Made by a program: the position numbers and the translations under genes. From Massilioclostridium coli (GTDB lineage: Bacteria > Bacillota > Clostridia > Oscillospirales > Ruminococcaceae), in contig NZ_FMIZ01000007.1 in the NCBI RefSeq assembly GCF_900095865.1, positions 864,529 to 928,528 of the forward strand: a DNA stretch of 64,000 nucleotides, given 5' to 3'. The notes beneath the pieces are model-generated. The model was not told the DNA's origin. It did not search any database and saw only the letters and a program-made list of their open reading frames with translations. This document shows, piece after piece, positions 9,175 to 17,836 of the stretch. Numbering within the stretch: the first letter of the stretch is position 1; the number at the start of each line of letters is the position of its first letter.

Positions 9175-10614
9175 ATGTCTGATTACGAAATGGTCGTTGG
9201 TCTGGAAGTCCATGCGGAACTCTGTACCAACACAAAAATATATTGTTCTTGTAAAAACGAATTTGGTTTGGAAGTAAACTCGATTTGCTGCCCAATCTGT
9301 ACTGGTATGCCGGGGACACTGCCAACCTTAAATGAAAAAGTAGTGGAATACGCTATCAAGATGGGGCATGCTTTGAACTGTACCATCCACCCAATTTCCA
9401 AACAGGACCGTAAAAACTATTTTTACCCTGACCTGCCAAAGGCTTACCAGATTTCCCAGTTTGATGTACCATTGTGTGAAAACGGCTACTTGGATATCAT
9501 CGTAGATGGAGAAATGAAACGGATTGGCGTTACCCGTATCCACATCGAGGAAGACGCTGGAAAGCTGTTGCATGATGATAGCTTTGCGGGTTCCCTGGTG
9601 GACTTCAACCGTTGCGGTGTGCCATTAATTGAAATTGTTTCCGAACCGGATATGCGTTCCAGCGAAGAAGCAAGGGCTTATCTGGAAACCATCAAATCTT
9701 ACTTATTATATTTAGGAATTTCTGACGCGAAATTACAGGAAGGTTCCATGCGTTGCGACGTAAACGTTTCTGTCCGCAAAAAGGGCAGCCAGGAATTTGG
9801 AACCCGTTGTGAAATGAAAAACGTCAATACCTTTAGCGGCGCGGTACGTGCCATTGAATATGAGTTCAAACGTCAGGTGGAAGTATTGGAAGCTGGCGGA
9901 GTAATTGAACAGGAAACCCGCCGTTGGGATGACGCTAAAGGGCAGACTGTCCCACTACGTTCCAAAGAGGATGCCCACGATTACCGTTACTTCCCGGAAC
10001 CAGACTTGAAAACCATTGTTTTGGAAGAATCCTATATTGAGGACTTGAAAAAACAGATTCCGGAAATGCCAAACTATAAAATTGCCCGTTACATGAAGGA
10101 TTATAGCTTGTCCCAGACAGATGCAGAGCTGATTGCGGATAACCTAGAACGTACCAAACTGTTCGAGGACGTACTGGCTGCCAACAGCAAGGTACTGCCG
10201 AAAAACGCTTCTAACTGGGTACTGGGCGATGTTGCAAAAGTGGTAAATGAAACTGGAAAATCCATTTTTGAAACCAAACTTGATGCAACACGTTTAGCGG
10301 AATTGATTGTGGCAATCCAGGATAACAAGATTTCCAACTCCGCAGGAAAAACCGTATTTGAGGAACTGATGGCTACTGAAAAATCAGTGGATGATATCAT
10401 CAAAGAAAAAGGATTGGCACAGATTTCCGATAGTTCTGAACTGGAAGCGGTTGTTGCAAAAGTTCTGGCGGATAACCAGAAATCCGTTGACGATTACCAC
10501 AATGGTAAAACCAATGCGTTGGGCTTCCTGATGGGGCAATGTATGAAAGCCACCAAAGGAAAAGGCAACCCTGCTATGATGAAAGAGATGATTATGAAGG
10601 CATTGCAAGCGTGA
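9175..10614 (+). CDS. gatB: Asp/Glu-tRNA(Asn/Gln) amidotransferase subunit B
   Basis: tRNA-binding and kinase subunit of GatCAB. It activates the tRNA-bound carboxylate with ATP and adds ammonia delivered from GatA. Seen: the N-terminal GLEVHAEL motif, a Cys cluster (CSCKNEF, CCPICTGMPG), QDRKNYFYPDLPKAYQISQ, and a C-terminal YqeY-like helical tail (GFLMGQCMKATKGKGNP). Length of 479 residues is normal. It is the last gene of the operon. Confidence 0.97.
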   Translation: MSDYEMVVGLEVHAELCTNTKIYCSCKNEFGLEVNSICCPICTGMPGTLPTLNEKVVEYAIKMGHALNCTIHPISKQDRKNYFYPDLPKAYQISQFDVPLCENGYLDIIVDGEMKRIGVTRIHIEEDAGKLLHDDSFAGSLVDFNRCGVPLIEIVSEPDMRSSEEARAYLETIKSYLLYLGISDAKLQEGSMRCDVNVSVRKKGSQEFGTRCEMKNVNTFSGAVRAIEYEFKRQVEVLEAGGVIEQETRRWDDAKGQTVPLRSKEDAHDYRYFPEPDLKTIVLEESYIEDLKKQIPEMPNYKIARYMKDYSLSQTDAELIADNLERTKLFEDVLAANSKVLPKNASNWVLGDVAKVVNETGKSIFETKLDATRLAELIVAIQDNKISNSAGKTVFEELMATEKSVDDIIKEKGLAQISDSSELEAVVAKVLADNQKSVDDYHNGKTNALGFLMGQCMKATKGKGNPAMMKEMIMKALQA

Positions 10615-10758
10615 TATTACCATCCATTTTCGGTGATTTGGTTATCAAATGGACAAAAGGGTACTTTCCATTCCAAAGGATTTACAGGGGATTTCACGGA
10701 AAATCAAAGGGGAAACCGGTTTTACTAGAGATTCCGCCAAAATAGGAGGTCAAACAAT

Positions 10759-10917
10759 ATGGCTGTTTTTATCTTGTCTGTTATTTTATTGGTTGTCATG
10801 GGGATTGGGGTAGTCCTGAGCCTGGTGACAGAAAACAAAATGATGGCGGCGCTGTTTGGCGTTGGAATCCTGTTTGATTTCACCCTTTTGTTCTTTTACA
10901 TATTCTTTTTGCTCTAG
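10759..10917 (+). CDS. Small two-helix membrane protein
   Basis: A 52-residue ORF starting MAVFILSVILLVVMG with two hydrophobic segments separated by a short charged turn (TENKMM). It has a strong AGGAGGT site eight bases before its ATG, so translation is likely. It lies 144 bases after gatB, and the intervening bases show no clear signal. The family is not recognised. Its place before the structured queT leader gives no firm functional clue. Confidence 0.6.
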   Translation: MAVFILSVILLVVMGIGVVLSLVTENKMMAALFGVGILFDFTLLFFYIFFLL

Positions 10918-10937
10918 CCATGGATATGGCAAATTTT

Positions 10938-11040
10938 CCGCTTAAACAGCGGACCTGCATCCAACTGGATTGGATGCCCTACCTTTTTGTTCCGCACTTT
11001 TGTGCGTTAAGATACAAAAATTGGGGTGGAAGGCCATCCC
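10938..11040 (+). promoter_or_regulatory. Structured leader upstream of queT (possible preQ1 riboswitch)
   Basis: The 176-base interval before queT contains four consecutive hairpins: CCGC/GCGG (10938-10952), perfect 8-bp GCATCCAA/TTGGATGC (10957-10977), CGCAC/GTGCG (10993-11006) and GGGGTGG/CCATCCC (11023-11040). QueT genes are commonly under preQ1 riboswitches, so a regulatory leader is plausible. The sequence does not match the preQ1-I or preQ1-II consensus as remembered, and preQ1-III could not be verified by eye. Confidence 0.4.
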
Positions 11041-11093
11041 AGTCAGTCGCAAACTCCTGACTTAAAACAAAACTACGAAAGGACTTTGAAAAA

Positions 11094-11639
11094 ATGAAAA
11101 ATAGTAAAAAAATCTATCAATTAGTATCCGCTTCTTTGATTGCGGCCATGTATGCAGTGTTAACTTTTGTAATTGCCCAATTTGCATATGGGGCCGTTCA
11201 GCTCAGGCTAAGTGAGGCATTGACTGTATTGCCAATGTACACTTCATCTGCAATACCAGGGTTGACAGTCGGCTGCCTGCTCGCTAATATTATTGGTTTA
11301 TCCTTAGGAAAAACAATGATTTGGGATGTGCTGTTTGGAACGATGGCTTCGTTAATCGCTGCTGTTTTAACCCGATGGATTGGAAAATCCAAAAACCGCG
11401 CAGTAAGATATCTGTTAGGGCCTTTCCCGGCTGTTATTGTAAACGCAATCATTGTTGGGATAGAGATTACTATTTTCTTCACCGATGGTGCGGCCAGCAT
11501 GGCAGCATTTTGGATGAACTTTTTCAGCGTATTCATTGGTCAAGCGATTGTGTGTTATGCAATTGGCATTCCATTGATGTTGCTGATGGAACGGAATGAC
11601 CTGTATAAACGCATTTTCCGTATTGACTCAATTCAATAA
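11094..11639 (+). CDS. queT: QueT-family queuosine precursor transporter
   Basis: Membrane S-component-like transporter of about six helices, 181 residues, thought to import a queuosine precursor such as preQ1 through an ECF module. Family features include LSEALTVLPMY, IPGLTVGCLLANIIG and WDVLFGTMASLIAAV. The start follows GAAAGGACTTTG. The structured leader supports regulation by a queuine-pathway ligand (inference). A strong terminator closes the unit. Confidence 0.87.
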   Translation: MKNSKKIYQLVSASLIAAMYAVLTFVIAQFAYGAVQLRLSEALTVLPMYTSSAIPGLTVGCLLANIIGLSLGKTMIWDVLFGTMASLIAAVLTRWIGKSKNRAVRYLLGPFPAVIVNAIIVGIEITIFFTDGAASMAAFWMNFFSVFIGQAIVCYAIGIPLMLLMERNDLYKRIFRIDSIQ

Positions 11640-11647
11640 ATCATTTT

Positions 11648-11677
11648 ATGGCATAGTCAAAAGACTATGCCATTTTT
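11648..11677 (+). terminator. Terminator after queT
   Basis: Perfect 11-bp stem ATGGCATAGTC / GACTATGCCAT with an AAAA loop, followed by a T-run. Bases 11678-11885 beyond it are AT-rich and show no clear structure or promoter. Confidence 0.9.
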
Positions 11678-11885
11678 CGTTTTTGCTTCTATGTAGAGAA
11701 AAATAAATATTTCAAAAGGGCTGTATACTACATAACAATAGGTTCACATAATAGTAGTAGAAATAGGCATTTTCGCATAGGATTTAATCCGTAAAATAAA
11801 TGAAATAGGAAAGGAAAAGTGAAGGCATAAAATATTCTGTCATTGAAACAATAAAAAGGATGATCAACGATAAGAAGGTGTAACT

Positions 11886-13391
11886 ATGCCAAAAACCTAT
11901 GCTGAATTTATGGATGAGCTTACGGCGGAAGAACTGTATAAAGGACTAGTAGCCTATGGAATGTTTACCGAAAAACTCCCGCCAGTTTTAACCTCAGAAC
12001 CTTTTTTTGCCTATTGTCAGGTTCGCTCAAATCCATTTTTTGACCAAAAGGAACCATATATTTCGTATGAAAGCATGAGGAATATCAACATTCCCCGTAT
12101 GTTAGGTATTCCAAACCCTATGGCATACGAACGGTTATGTCGTTGCATTGCAGATTATTGGGATAGGTTGAAAGAACATTTTACAAAACAGACTGTAGAA
12201 CAGGATTATATGGTCAGCAGAATCCACATCCGCAAAATGGAGGGAAAAACCCCTATCTTCTTTATGAACTATAAAAATTGGAAACTGGATGGGATGCCGG
12301 AACCAGATTTGATGATAGGATGCAAGTATTTAGTAAAAGCGGATATTTCCAGTTGTTTTCCTAGCATTTGCGCACAGGCAATTTCTTGGGCTTTGGTGGG
12401 GAAGGAAGCCGCCAAGGAAAATAAACCAGAAGCCCAGTGGTGCCATCAATTGAGCCACTATGCCCAGCATACGAACAATGGGGAATCCCGTGGCTTATTG
12501 ATTGGGCCGCACAGTTCCAATGTTTTATCTGAGATTATTTTAACCGCAATTGACTGTCATCTTTATCAGAAAGGCTGGCGGTACATCCGCAATATTGACG
12601 ATTACACCTGCTATGTCCCCTCCTATGAAGATGGGCAGAAATTTCTGGTGGATTTAGGGGAAGAGCTGCAAAGCTTTGATTTATCCTTAAACCACAAAAA
12701 GACTGAAATATGTGAGCTCCCCGTTGCATCAGTAGAACAGTGGGTACGTAAAATCAATTCTGTCCCTCTAAATTCCCATCATCAGATTGATTTCCGATCT
12801 GCTAGGGCATATTTGGATTCTGCTATCGAATTAATGCAAGCAAACCAGATGAATTCTGCTATCCTGAATTATGCCATCCAGGTATTAAAAGGGCAAGAAT
12901 TAACTCCAGGAGCAAAAGAATACAGCATCAAAACCATATTCCATTTGGTACTGCTTTATCCTTATTTAATCCCTCAATTGGAGACTACAGTTTTTTCACA
13001 ACTTGGTGTAACTTCAGAACAGATTGCGTTTCTATCCCAGAAAATATATCAGTCCGGTTTACAACAACATAACTATGAAGCAGTCTGTTATGCCATTTAT
13101 TATGCGATGAAATACGGTTTTGAGCTTCCAAATTTCCATATTGCTCAGGTAGTCCATAGCGGGGATTGCTTGTTTTGCCTGTTGAGTTTTTTGTATTTCC
13201 AAAGGCAAGGAGCAAACGATACCGTGGAAGAACTGAAAAAATATGCTCTGCAACTGAGCCAAAATGAGGAGGATTTCAACAAAAACTGGCTGTTTGTGTA
13301 TGAAATCCTTTCAGAAGAACTGACAGGGGACTGGCTGGATATGAAACAAAATGGAGTTTCATTTATTAAACCTGAATATCGTTATCACTAG
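11886..13391 (+). CDS. Lone reverse transcriptase of the Abi/UG (DRT-like) type
   Basis: A 501-residue protein with a reverse transcriptase fold. Motif A is KADISSCFPSI (about residues 152-162), followed by GLLIGPHSSNVLSE and the catalytic loop RNIDDY (about 234-239) in place of YADD, then LNHKKTEICELP. The remaining roughly 220 residues are helical with no X/thumb or maturase domain, which separates it from group II intron enzymes and most retrons. This layout resembles the Abi and unknown-group reverse transcriptases used in phage defence (AbiA/AbiK/AbiP2, DRT). No partner gene, intron or clear msr/msd-like RNA is visible beside it. It sits between queT and the SRP RNA gene, among housekeeping genes. 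Exact subgroup and antiviral role are inference. Confidence 0.8.
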   Translation: MPKTYAEFMDELTAEELYKGLVAYGMFTEKLPPVLTSEPFFAYCQVRSNPFFDQKEPYISYESMRNINIPRMLGIPNPMAYERLCRCIADYWDRLKEHFTKQTVEQDYMVSRIHIRKMEGKTPIFFMNYKNWKLDGMPEPDLMIGCKYLVKADISSCFPSICAQAISWALVGKEAAKENKPEAQWCHQLSHYAQHTNNGESRGLLIGPHSSNVLSEIILTAIDCHLYQKGWRYIRNIDDYTCYVPSYEDGQKFLVDLGEELQSFDLSLNHKKTEICELPVASVEQWVRKINSVPLNSHHQIDFRSARAYLDSAIELMQANQMNSAILNYAIQVLKGQELTPGAKEYSIKTIFHLVLLYPYLIPQLETTVFSQLGVTSEQIAFLSQKIYQSGLQQHNYEAVCYAIYYAMKYGFELPNFHIAQVVHSGDCLFCLLSFLYFQRQGANDTVEELKKYALQLSQNEEDFNKNWLFVYEILSEELTGDWLDMKQNGVSFIKPEYRYH

Positions 13392-13502
13392 AGAAGATAA
13401 AATATTATTTTGTTTCACATATTTCGGTGTTTTTTATATAAGGTTTCATTGTTGCATGGCATTTAATATAATCTAGCTTTACAAAAAATTTGCAATTGGC
13501 TA

Positions 13503-13531
13503 TTGTATTTTCGTTCCAGTTATAGTATAAT
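13503..13531 (+). promoter_or_regulatory. Promoter of the SRP RNA gene
   Basis: TTGTAT (13503-13508), 17 bases, TATAAT (13526-13531), placing the start of transcription just before the 5' arm of the SRP RNA. Confidence 0.7.
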
Positions 13532-13549
13532 AATATAGCAATTTCAATT

Positions 13550-13684
13550 AACAGCCTGACACGCAGGTGTTTGGGCTCTGTGCGATGGCGTTCTGCGAAC
13601 CATGTCAGGCGGGGAACCGAGCAGCATTAAGCAGCTTCTGCCGTGCGCCGCAGATTCACCTGAATACCTGCTTGTGAGGCTGTT
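13550..13684 (+). ncRNA. ffs: Signal recognition particle RNA
   Basis: The ends pair (AACAGCCT with AGGCTGTT), and the centre has the SRP S-domain signature GTCAGGCGGGGAACCGAGCAGC at about 13594-13615 (the Ffh-binding internal loops with a GGGGAAC apical loop), matched by the far strand GCCGCAGATTCACCTG. At about 135 bases it is intermediate between the E. coli 4.5S and the Bacillus large form. It has its own promoter and terminator and lies just before dnaX, a common Firmicutes arrangement. Confidence 0.85.
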
Positions 13685-13710
13685 AACTGGAAAAACATGG
13701 TCGGAAGTAC

Positions 13711-13745
13711 AAACCCATCCACATTGTGGGTGGGTTGTTTTTCTA
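13711..13745 (+). terminator. Terminator of the SRP RNA
   Basis: AACCCATCCACA pairs with TGTGGGTGGGTT-type bases followed by GTTTTTC, located between the SRP RNA and the dnaX start. Confidence 0.75.
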
Positions 13746-13762
13746 AGAAAGGGTGAAATGGT

Positions 13763-15361
13763 ATGTATCTGGCTCTCTATCGGAAATGGCGTCCTCAAAA
13801 TTTTGATGATGTTATCTCCCAGCCCCATATCACCACAACCCTTACCAATGAAATCAAACATAACCATGTGGCGCATGCTTATCTTTTTACTGGTTCCCGG
13901 GGAACAGGAAAAACTACTTGTTCTAAAATTTTAGCAAAGGCTGTGAACTGTTTGCATCCAGTGGATGGGCAGCCCTGTTTAAAATGTGAAATCTGTAAAG
14001 GGATTGAGGATGGTTCCATTTTAGATGTAGTGGAAATTGACGCTGCCAGCAATAATGGGGTGGACAATATCCGTGAATTGCGGGATGAGGCAAATTTTAC
14101 GCCAGTGTCTTGTAAATACCGGGTATATATCATCGATGAAGCCCACATGCTGAGTATAGGGGCGTTTAATGCCTTGTTAAAGATTATGGAAGAACCTCCG
14201 GCTCATGTTATTTTTATTTTAGCAACTACCGAGGTACATAAAATACCGGTTACAATATTATCGCGTTGCCAGCGGTTTGATTTTAGAAGGATTAAAACCG
14301 ATGATATCGTGCAACGCTTGCTGAAAATCAGTACTCAGGAAGATTTTTCTTTGACACCGGACGCAGCGGGGATGATTGCCCGCCTTGCAGATGGGGGAAT
14401 GAGAGATGCATTGAGTTTATTGGATCAATGTGTTGCGTATTCTTCTGAAATTACTGCTGATGTAGTTGCGTCTGCTGCTGGTGTAGCAGGAAGGGAATAT
14501 TTGTTTGAATTCCATCAGGCAATTATGGAGCAGGATACAGCAAGGGCAATGACTTTACTGGATGAGCTCTACTCCAAATCCAAGGATTTAGAACGTCTTT
14601 GTGAAGAATTGATTCATTTTTACCGCAATTTAATGATGGTAAAAGTGGGGTCAGGGGATCAACAAATGCTTTCTGTATCTGATGAAGAGTTACACCAGTT
14701 CCAACAAGAAGCGGAACCCTTGAAGCTTTCCCAAATTATCCATTGCCTGACAGTGTTGCAGGATACAATGGACCGACTGGGTAGGGTCAGCAATAAACGG
14801 CTGGAGTTGGAAATTTGTTTTGTCAAACTTTCTTCTCCAAAATATGATTATCAGTTAGATAGTATTAACCGCCGTTTAGATCAGTTGGAAAGTAAATTGA
14901 AATATGGTATAGCTGCTGCTCCGGTAGAGTCTGAAAAAATGGATTCTTCTGTAAAAGAAGAGAAGAACCAATTGGAACAACCAACACAAACTAAACCAGT
15001 AGAACAGTCAGCAACTTCAACCAAAACAGAACCAAAGCTAAAACAACGGCCAGAACCATTGGAATGTTGGAATGAAATTGTTCAGGAAATAGGGGAGAGT
15101 TCTGGAATGCTGTTTGGCATCTTAAGAGGGTCCTATGCCATGACTTCCGGGGATCGGTTATTGATTCAATCCCCAAACGCTGTGTTTAAAGAAACTGTCC
15201 AGAGTAAAAAAGAATTGATGGATGAAATCATCTTCCGTTACACTGGCCGGAAATATCGGATTTTAATTAAAGGGACAAAGACACAGGAAACCGAAGAAAA
15301 TCCATTGGATGATGTTTTAGACCGTGCTCGGTCTTCTGGAATTCCAGTGATAGAAGAATAA
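13763..15361 (+). CDS. dnaX: DNA polymerase III subunits gamma/tau
   Basis: Clamp-loader ATPase that loads the sliding clamp and couples the replisome. The protein has Walker A GSRGTGKTT (about residues 44-52), a zinc-binding cysteine set (CLHP...CLKCEIC), Walker B IIDEAHML and sensor segment LATTEVHKIPVTILSRCQ. The C-terminal third is low in conservation with a Gln/Lys/Glu-rich linker, as in tau. Length of 532 is normal for Firmicutes. It is followed by ebfC and recR as in Bacillus. Confidence 0.96.
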   Translation: MYLALYRKWRPQNFDDVISQPHITTTLTNEIKHNHVAHAYLFTGSRGTGKTTCSKILAKAVNCLHPVDGQPCLKCEICKGIEDGSILDVVEIDAASNNGVDNIRELRDEANFTPVSCKYRVYIIDEAHMLSIGAFNALLKIMEEPPAHVIFILATTEVHKIPVTILSRCQRFDFRRIKTDDIVQRLLKISTQEDFSLTPDAAGMIARLADGGMRDALSLLDQCVAYSSEITADVVASAAGVAGREYLFEFHQAIMEQDTARAMTLLDELYSKSKDLERLCEELIHFYRNLMMVKVGSGDQQMLSVSDEELHQFQQEAEPLKLSQIIHCLTVLQDTMDRLGRVSNKRLELEICFVKLSSPKYDYQLDSINRRLDQLESKLKYGIAAAPVESEKMDSSVKEEKNQLEQPTQTKPVEQSATSTKTEPKLKQRPEPLECWNEIVQEIGESSGMLFGILRGSYAMTSGDRLLIQSPNAVFKETVQSKKELMDEIIFRYTGRKYRILIKGTKTQETEENPLDDVLDRARSSGIPVIEE

Positions 15362-15420
15362 AATTAAGGAAAAACAAGAATAGTGTTTGATTAAAATACA
15401 TAATATTGGAGGAACAGAAC

Positions 15421-15759
15421 ATGAAATCAAGATTGCCAAAAGGATACGGTGGCGGCGTAAATGATATGGTAAAACGCGCACAGGAAATGCAGGCGAAAAT
15501 GGAGCAAGCTCAAGCTGAATTAGAAGCAATGGAATTTACTTCCAGTGTAGGCGGCGGCGTTGTAGAAGCCGTTGTGAGCGGAAAAAAAGAAGTAACTGCT
15601 TTGCACATTAAACCTGAAGTAGTAGATCCAGATGATGTGGAAATGTTGCAAGATTTAATTATCAGTGCAATTAATGAAGCAATGGCTCAAGTAGAAGCAA
15701 AATCAGAAGAAGATATGCAGAAAATTACTGGTGGAATTTCCATCCCAGGTTTGATGTAA
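15421..15759 (+). CDS. ebfC: YbaB/EbfC family nucleoid-associated protein
   Basis: Small dimeric DNA-binding protein of 112 residues. It has the family pattern [20 protein letters not shown] followed by [11 protein letters not shown] and the C-terminal [13 protein letters not shown]. The ATG at 15421 follows GGAGGAAC; the longer frame from 15406 starts before that site. It lies between dnaX and recR, with recR two bases later. Confidence 0.93.
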   Translation: MKSRLPKGYGGGVNDMVKRAQEMQAKMEQAQAELEAMEFTSSVGGGVVEAVVSGKKEVTALHIKPEVVDPDDVEMLQDLIISAINEAMAQVEAKSEEDMQKITGGISIPGLM

Positions 15760-15760
15760 T

Positions 15761-16360
15761 ATGGCGCACGAAGCTATCCCATTAAAAAAATTGGCGGAAC
15801 AGTTTGCTTCCCTCCCTGGAATTGGAATGAAAACCGCATGGCGTTTGGCGTTTTATGTGTTGACAATGAGCAAAGAGGATGCAACAGAATTTGCGAATTC
15901 TATTTTAGAAGCACATGAGAAGATTAAAAAATGCGAAATCTGCCAAAACTTCACGGAGAAACCTGTATGTGATATCTGTTCGGATGTAACACGGGATCAT
16001 ACCACAATTTGTGTTGTGGAAACACCAAAGGATGTGATTGCGTTTGAACGCGCTCGGGGTTTCCATGGAGTATACCATGTATTGCATGGTTTAATCTCTC
16101 CCATGGATGGGATTGGACCAGAACAGCTTTGTATTAAGCAGTTGTTGCAAAGAATCCAGGATACAGAGGTTCATGAAGTGATTATGGCAACCAATCCGAC
16201 CATTGAGGGGGAAGCGACTGCCATGTACCTTTCCAAATTGTTAAAACCTTTGGATGTAACAGTAACACGGCTGGCATATGGAATTCCCGTTGGTGGGGAA
16301 TTGGAGTATGCGGATGATATGACTTTGTCCAAAGCATTGGAAAACCGCAACGAAATATAA
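15761..16360 (+). CDS. recR: Recombination protein RecR
   Basis: RecFOR-pathway DNA repair protein that helps load RecA onto gapped DNA. The 199 residues contain an N-terminal helix-hairpin-helix ([14 protein letters not shown]), a four-Cys zinc finger ([16 protein letters not shown], about 57-72), a TOPRIM domain ([12 protein letters not shown]) and the C-terminal [12 protein letters not shown] and [13 protein letters not shown] motifs. It starts directly after the ebfC stop. Confidence 0.96.
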   Translation: MAHEAIPLKKLAEQFASLPGIGMKTAWRLAFYVLTMSKEDATEFANSILEAHEKIKKCEICQNFTEKPVCDICSDVTRDHTTICVVETPKDVIAFERARGFHGVYHVLHGLISPMDGIGPEQLCIKQLLQRIQDTEVHEVIMATNPTIEGEATAMYLSKLLKPLDVTVTRLAYGIPVGGELEYADDMTLSKALENRNEI

Positions 16361-16377
16361 CAAGTGAGGTGAGATTT

Positions 16378-16842
16378 ATGCCACAAGGCGGAAAAATAAT
16401 TGCGCAGAACAGAAAAGCTCGCCACGATTATTTTGTGGAGGAAAGCCTGGAAGCGGGAATTGAATTGGTGGGAACCGAGGTAAAGTCTTTACGTCAGGGT
16501 GGCGTGAATCTCAAAGATAGCTTTTGCTATATTGAGGATGGCGAAATTTTTGTTCACAATATGCACATTAGCCCTTATGAAAAAGGGAATATCTTTAACC
16601 GCGACCCTTTGCGTGTACGTAAATTATTAATGCACAAAAAAGAGATTGTGAAACTGTTTGATCAAGTCAAACAGCAAGGGTATTCCTTGATTCCTTTGTC
16701 TTTATATTTTAAAAATTCCAAGGTAAAAATGGAAGTAGGCTTATGTAGAGGGAAAAAATTATACGATAAACGTGCTGACATTGCCAGACGTGACGCGAAA
16801 CGTGAGATGGATCGCGCCATGAAAGAACGCTCCCGTTATTAA
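16378..16842 (+). CDS. smpB: tmRNA-binding protein SmpB
   Basis: Partner of tmRNA in trans-translation, which rescues stalled ribosomes. The 154-residue product contains [30 protein letters not shown] and the basic C-terminal tail [18 protein letters not shown] that enters the mRNA channel. The ATG at 16378 follows GTGAGGTGAG. The tmRNA gene begins three bases after its stop. Confidence 0.96.
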   Translation: MPQGGKIIAQNRKARHDYFVEESLEAGIELVGTEVKSLRQGGVNLKDSFCYIEDGEIFVHNMHISPYEKGNIFNRDPLRVRKLLMHKKEIVKLFDQVKQQGYSLIPLSLYFKNSKVKMEVGLCRGKKLYDKRADIARRDAKREMDRAMKERSRY

Positions 16843-16845
16843 TAT

Positions 16846-17211
16846 GGGGATGCAACGGTTTCGACAGGGAATGTGAAGTATGGTAAGCGAGTAGAGGAGA
16901 TGCCAGCTCTATAAAAGGCATACCTAAATTTTAAACGCTAAAAATAATAATAGCTATAACGAACTTTGCGCAGCTTAATTTAAGCTTGCCCGTCTTAGGA
17001 TGACCTGACCACCCGTCGCCTAACACGCTTATTTTATTTGTGGTGAACTTTATCCAGGGTGCCTTGACTGGAATAAGGTCTAATGAAGGCTTATCCTGGC
17101 AACAGTTTGTCTGTTAACAGTTTCCAGGAGACATTTTTTAACAGACTACACTCGTAGAAAACTATATGAATCGTTTTTTGGACACGGGTTCGACTCCCGT
17201 CATCTCCACCA
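16846..17211 (+). ncRNA. ssrA: Transfer-messenger RNA (tmRNA)
   Basis: The 5' end GGGGATGCAACGGTTTCGAC and 3' end GGTTCGACTCCCGTCATCTCCACCA form the tRNA-like domain, with the acceptor arm paired and CCA encoded. The tag reading frame at 16937-16978 starts at GCT and encodes AKNNNSYNELCAA before TAA. smpB lies directly upstream. The 3' end coincides with the integration site of the element that follows, and the gene remains intact. Confidence 0.95.
17189..17211. other. attL: left junction in the 3' end of ssrA
   Basis: The tmRNA end carries TTCGACT (17189-17195) and CTCCACCA (17204-17211). The same two words recur in the same order at the right end (26832-26859), spaced five bases further apart. 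The shared eight-base core fits a serine recombinase crossover. Bases after 17211 are GC-rich element DNA. Confidence 0.6.
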
Positions 17212-17270
17212 AAAGAGGAAGCGTCGAACTCTTCTTCATCAAGAATGAGTTCGCGCTTGTGTATAGATTT

Positions 17271-17298
17271 GGGGATGCCCTTTAGGGCGTCCCCTTTT
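17271..17298 (+). terminator. Element-borne terminator downstream of ssrA
   Basis: Perfect 10-bp stem GGGGATGCCC / GGGCGTCCCC (one G-T pair) with a TTTA loop and TTTT tail. It stands 60 bases inside the element and would end tmRNA transcripts cut off from their own terminator. A longer inverted repeat, AAGCGTCGAACTC against GAGTTCGCGCTT at 17219-17258, lies between and may be part of attP. Confidence 0.8.
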
Positions 17299-17337
17299 CG
17301 TTTTCCTGACATCGTATTTTGCGTTTTAAGACGTTTT

Positions 17338-17376
17338 AAGCCCGAGGAGGTACTTGTTACCCTTCGGGCTTTTCTG
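17338..17376 (+). terminator. Second hairpin near the left end of the element
   Basis: AAGCCCGA pairs with TCGGGCTT, followed by TTC. It resembles the AAGCCCGA/TCGGGCTT stem of the presumed native ssrA terminator at the right junction. Confidence 0.5.
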
Positions 17377-17497
17377 TGCCCTAAAACGGCTTTGAGGACG
17401 TTCTGAAAAGAATGTAAGAGCACAACCTGCATCTCGCTTCGCTCGATGCGCTTTATGGACTGGGTACATGGGAAGGGTGACGTGCTCAAGGTATTGT

Positions 17498-17836
17498 TGT
17501 TCCATTTTGTTCCAAAAAAGTTGGAACAGACATTTCCCGCATTTTCTCGGTGTTCCAGCCCGATTTGAAAAATCTTGTTCCATTTCTCAAAACAAAATTG
17601 GAACAGACGAAACCCGCATATTCTCGGGGCATTTCTTCGATTGTTCCATTTGTTCCACTTTTTTATAAACCTTTATTTACGCGAGAAGAAAAAAGAGAAA
17701 TCCGTATATATAAAAAAGTTTGTTGAAAAAAACTGGAACAATTGGAACAACGGCGTTTCGGGTCGAGAACCATCGGGAAATCAGCGTTCCATTTTGCCTG
17801 AAAAAACTGGAACAAAAGTGGAACAAAACTGGAACA
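17498..17836. repeat. Iteron cluster (TGGAACA/TGTTCCA), probable replication origin
   Basis: Thirteen exact copies of a heptamer in 340 bases. TGTTCCA is at 17498, 17508, 17551, 17576, 17642 and 17651. TGGAACA is at 17522, 17599, 17734, 17743, 17808, 17819 and 17830. A CGTTCCA variant is at 17785. A longer imperfect direct repeat starting TTGGAACAGAC begins at 17521 and 17598. The centre (about 17660-17730) is AT-rich. This layout, some 700 bases before a replicative helicase gene, is what an iteron origin looks like. No convincing gene occupies the interval. Confidence 0.7.

Noticed and set aside
11640..11885. Retron-type msr/msd RNA upstream of the reverse transcriptase
   Set aside because: No long inverted repeat or hairpin was found between the queT terminator and the start codon.
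17498..17836. Possible CRISPR array
   Set aside because: The repeat unit is only seven bases, occurs in both orientations and has irregular spacing; no cas genes are nearby. An iteron origin fits better.
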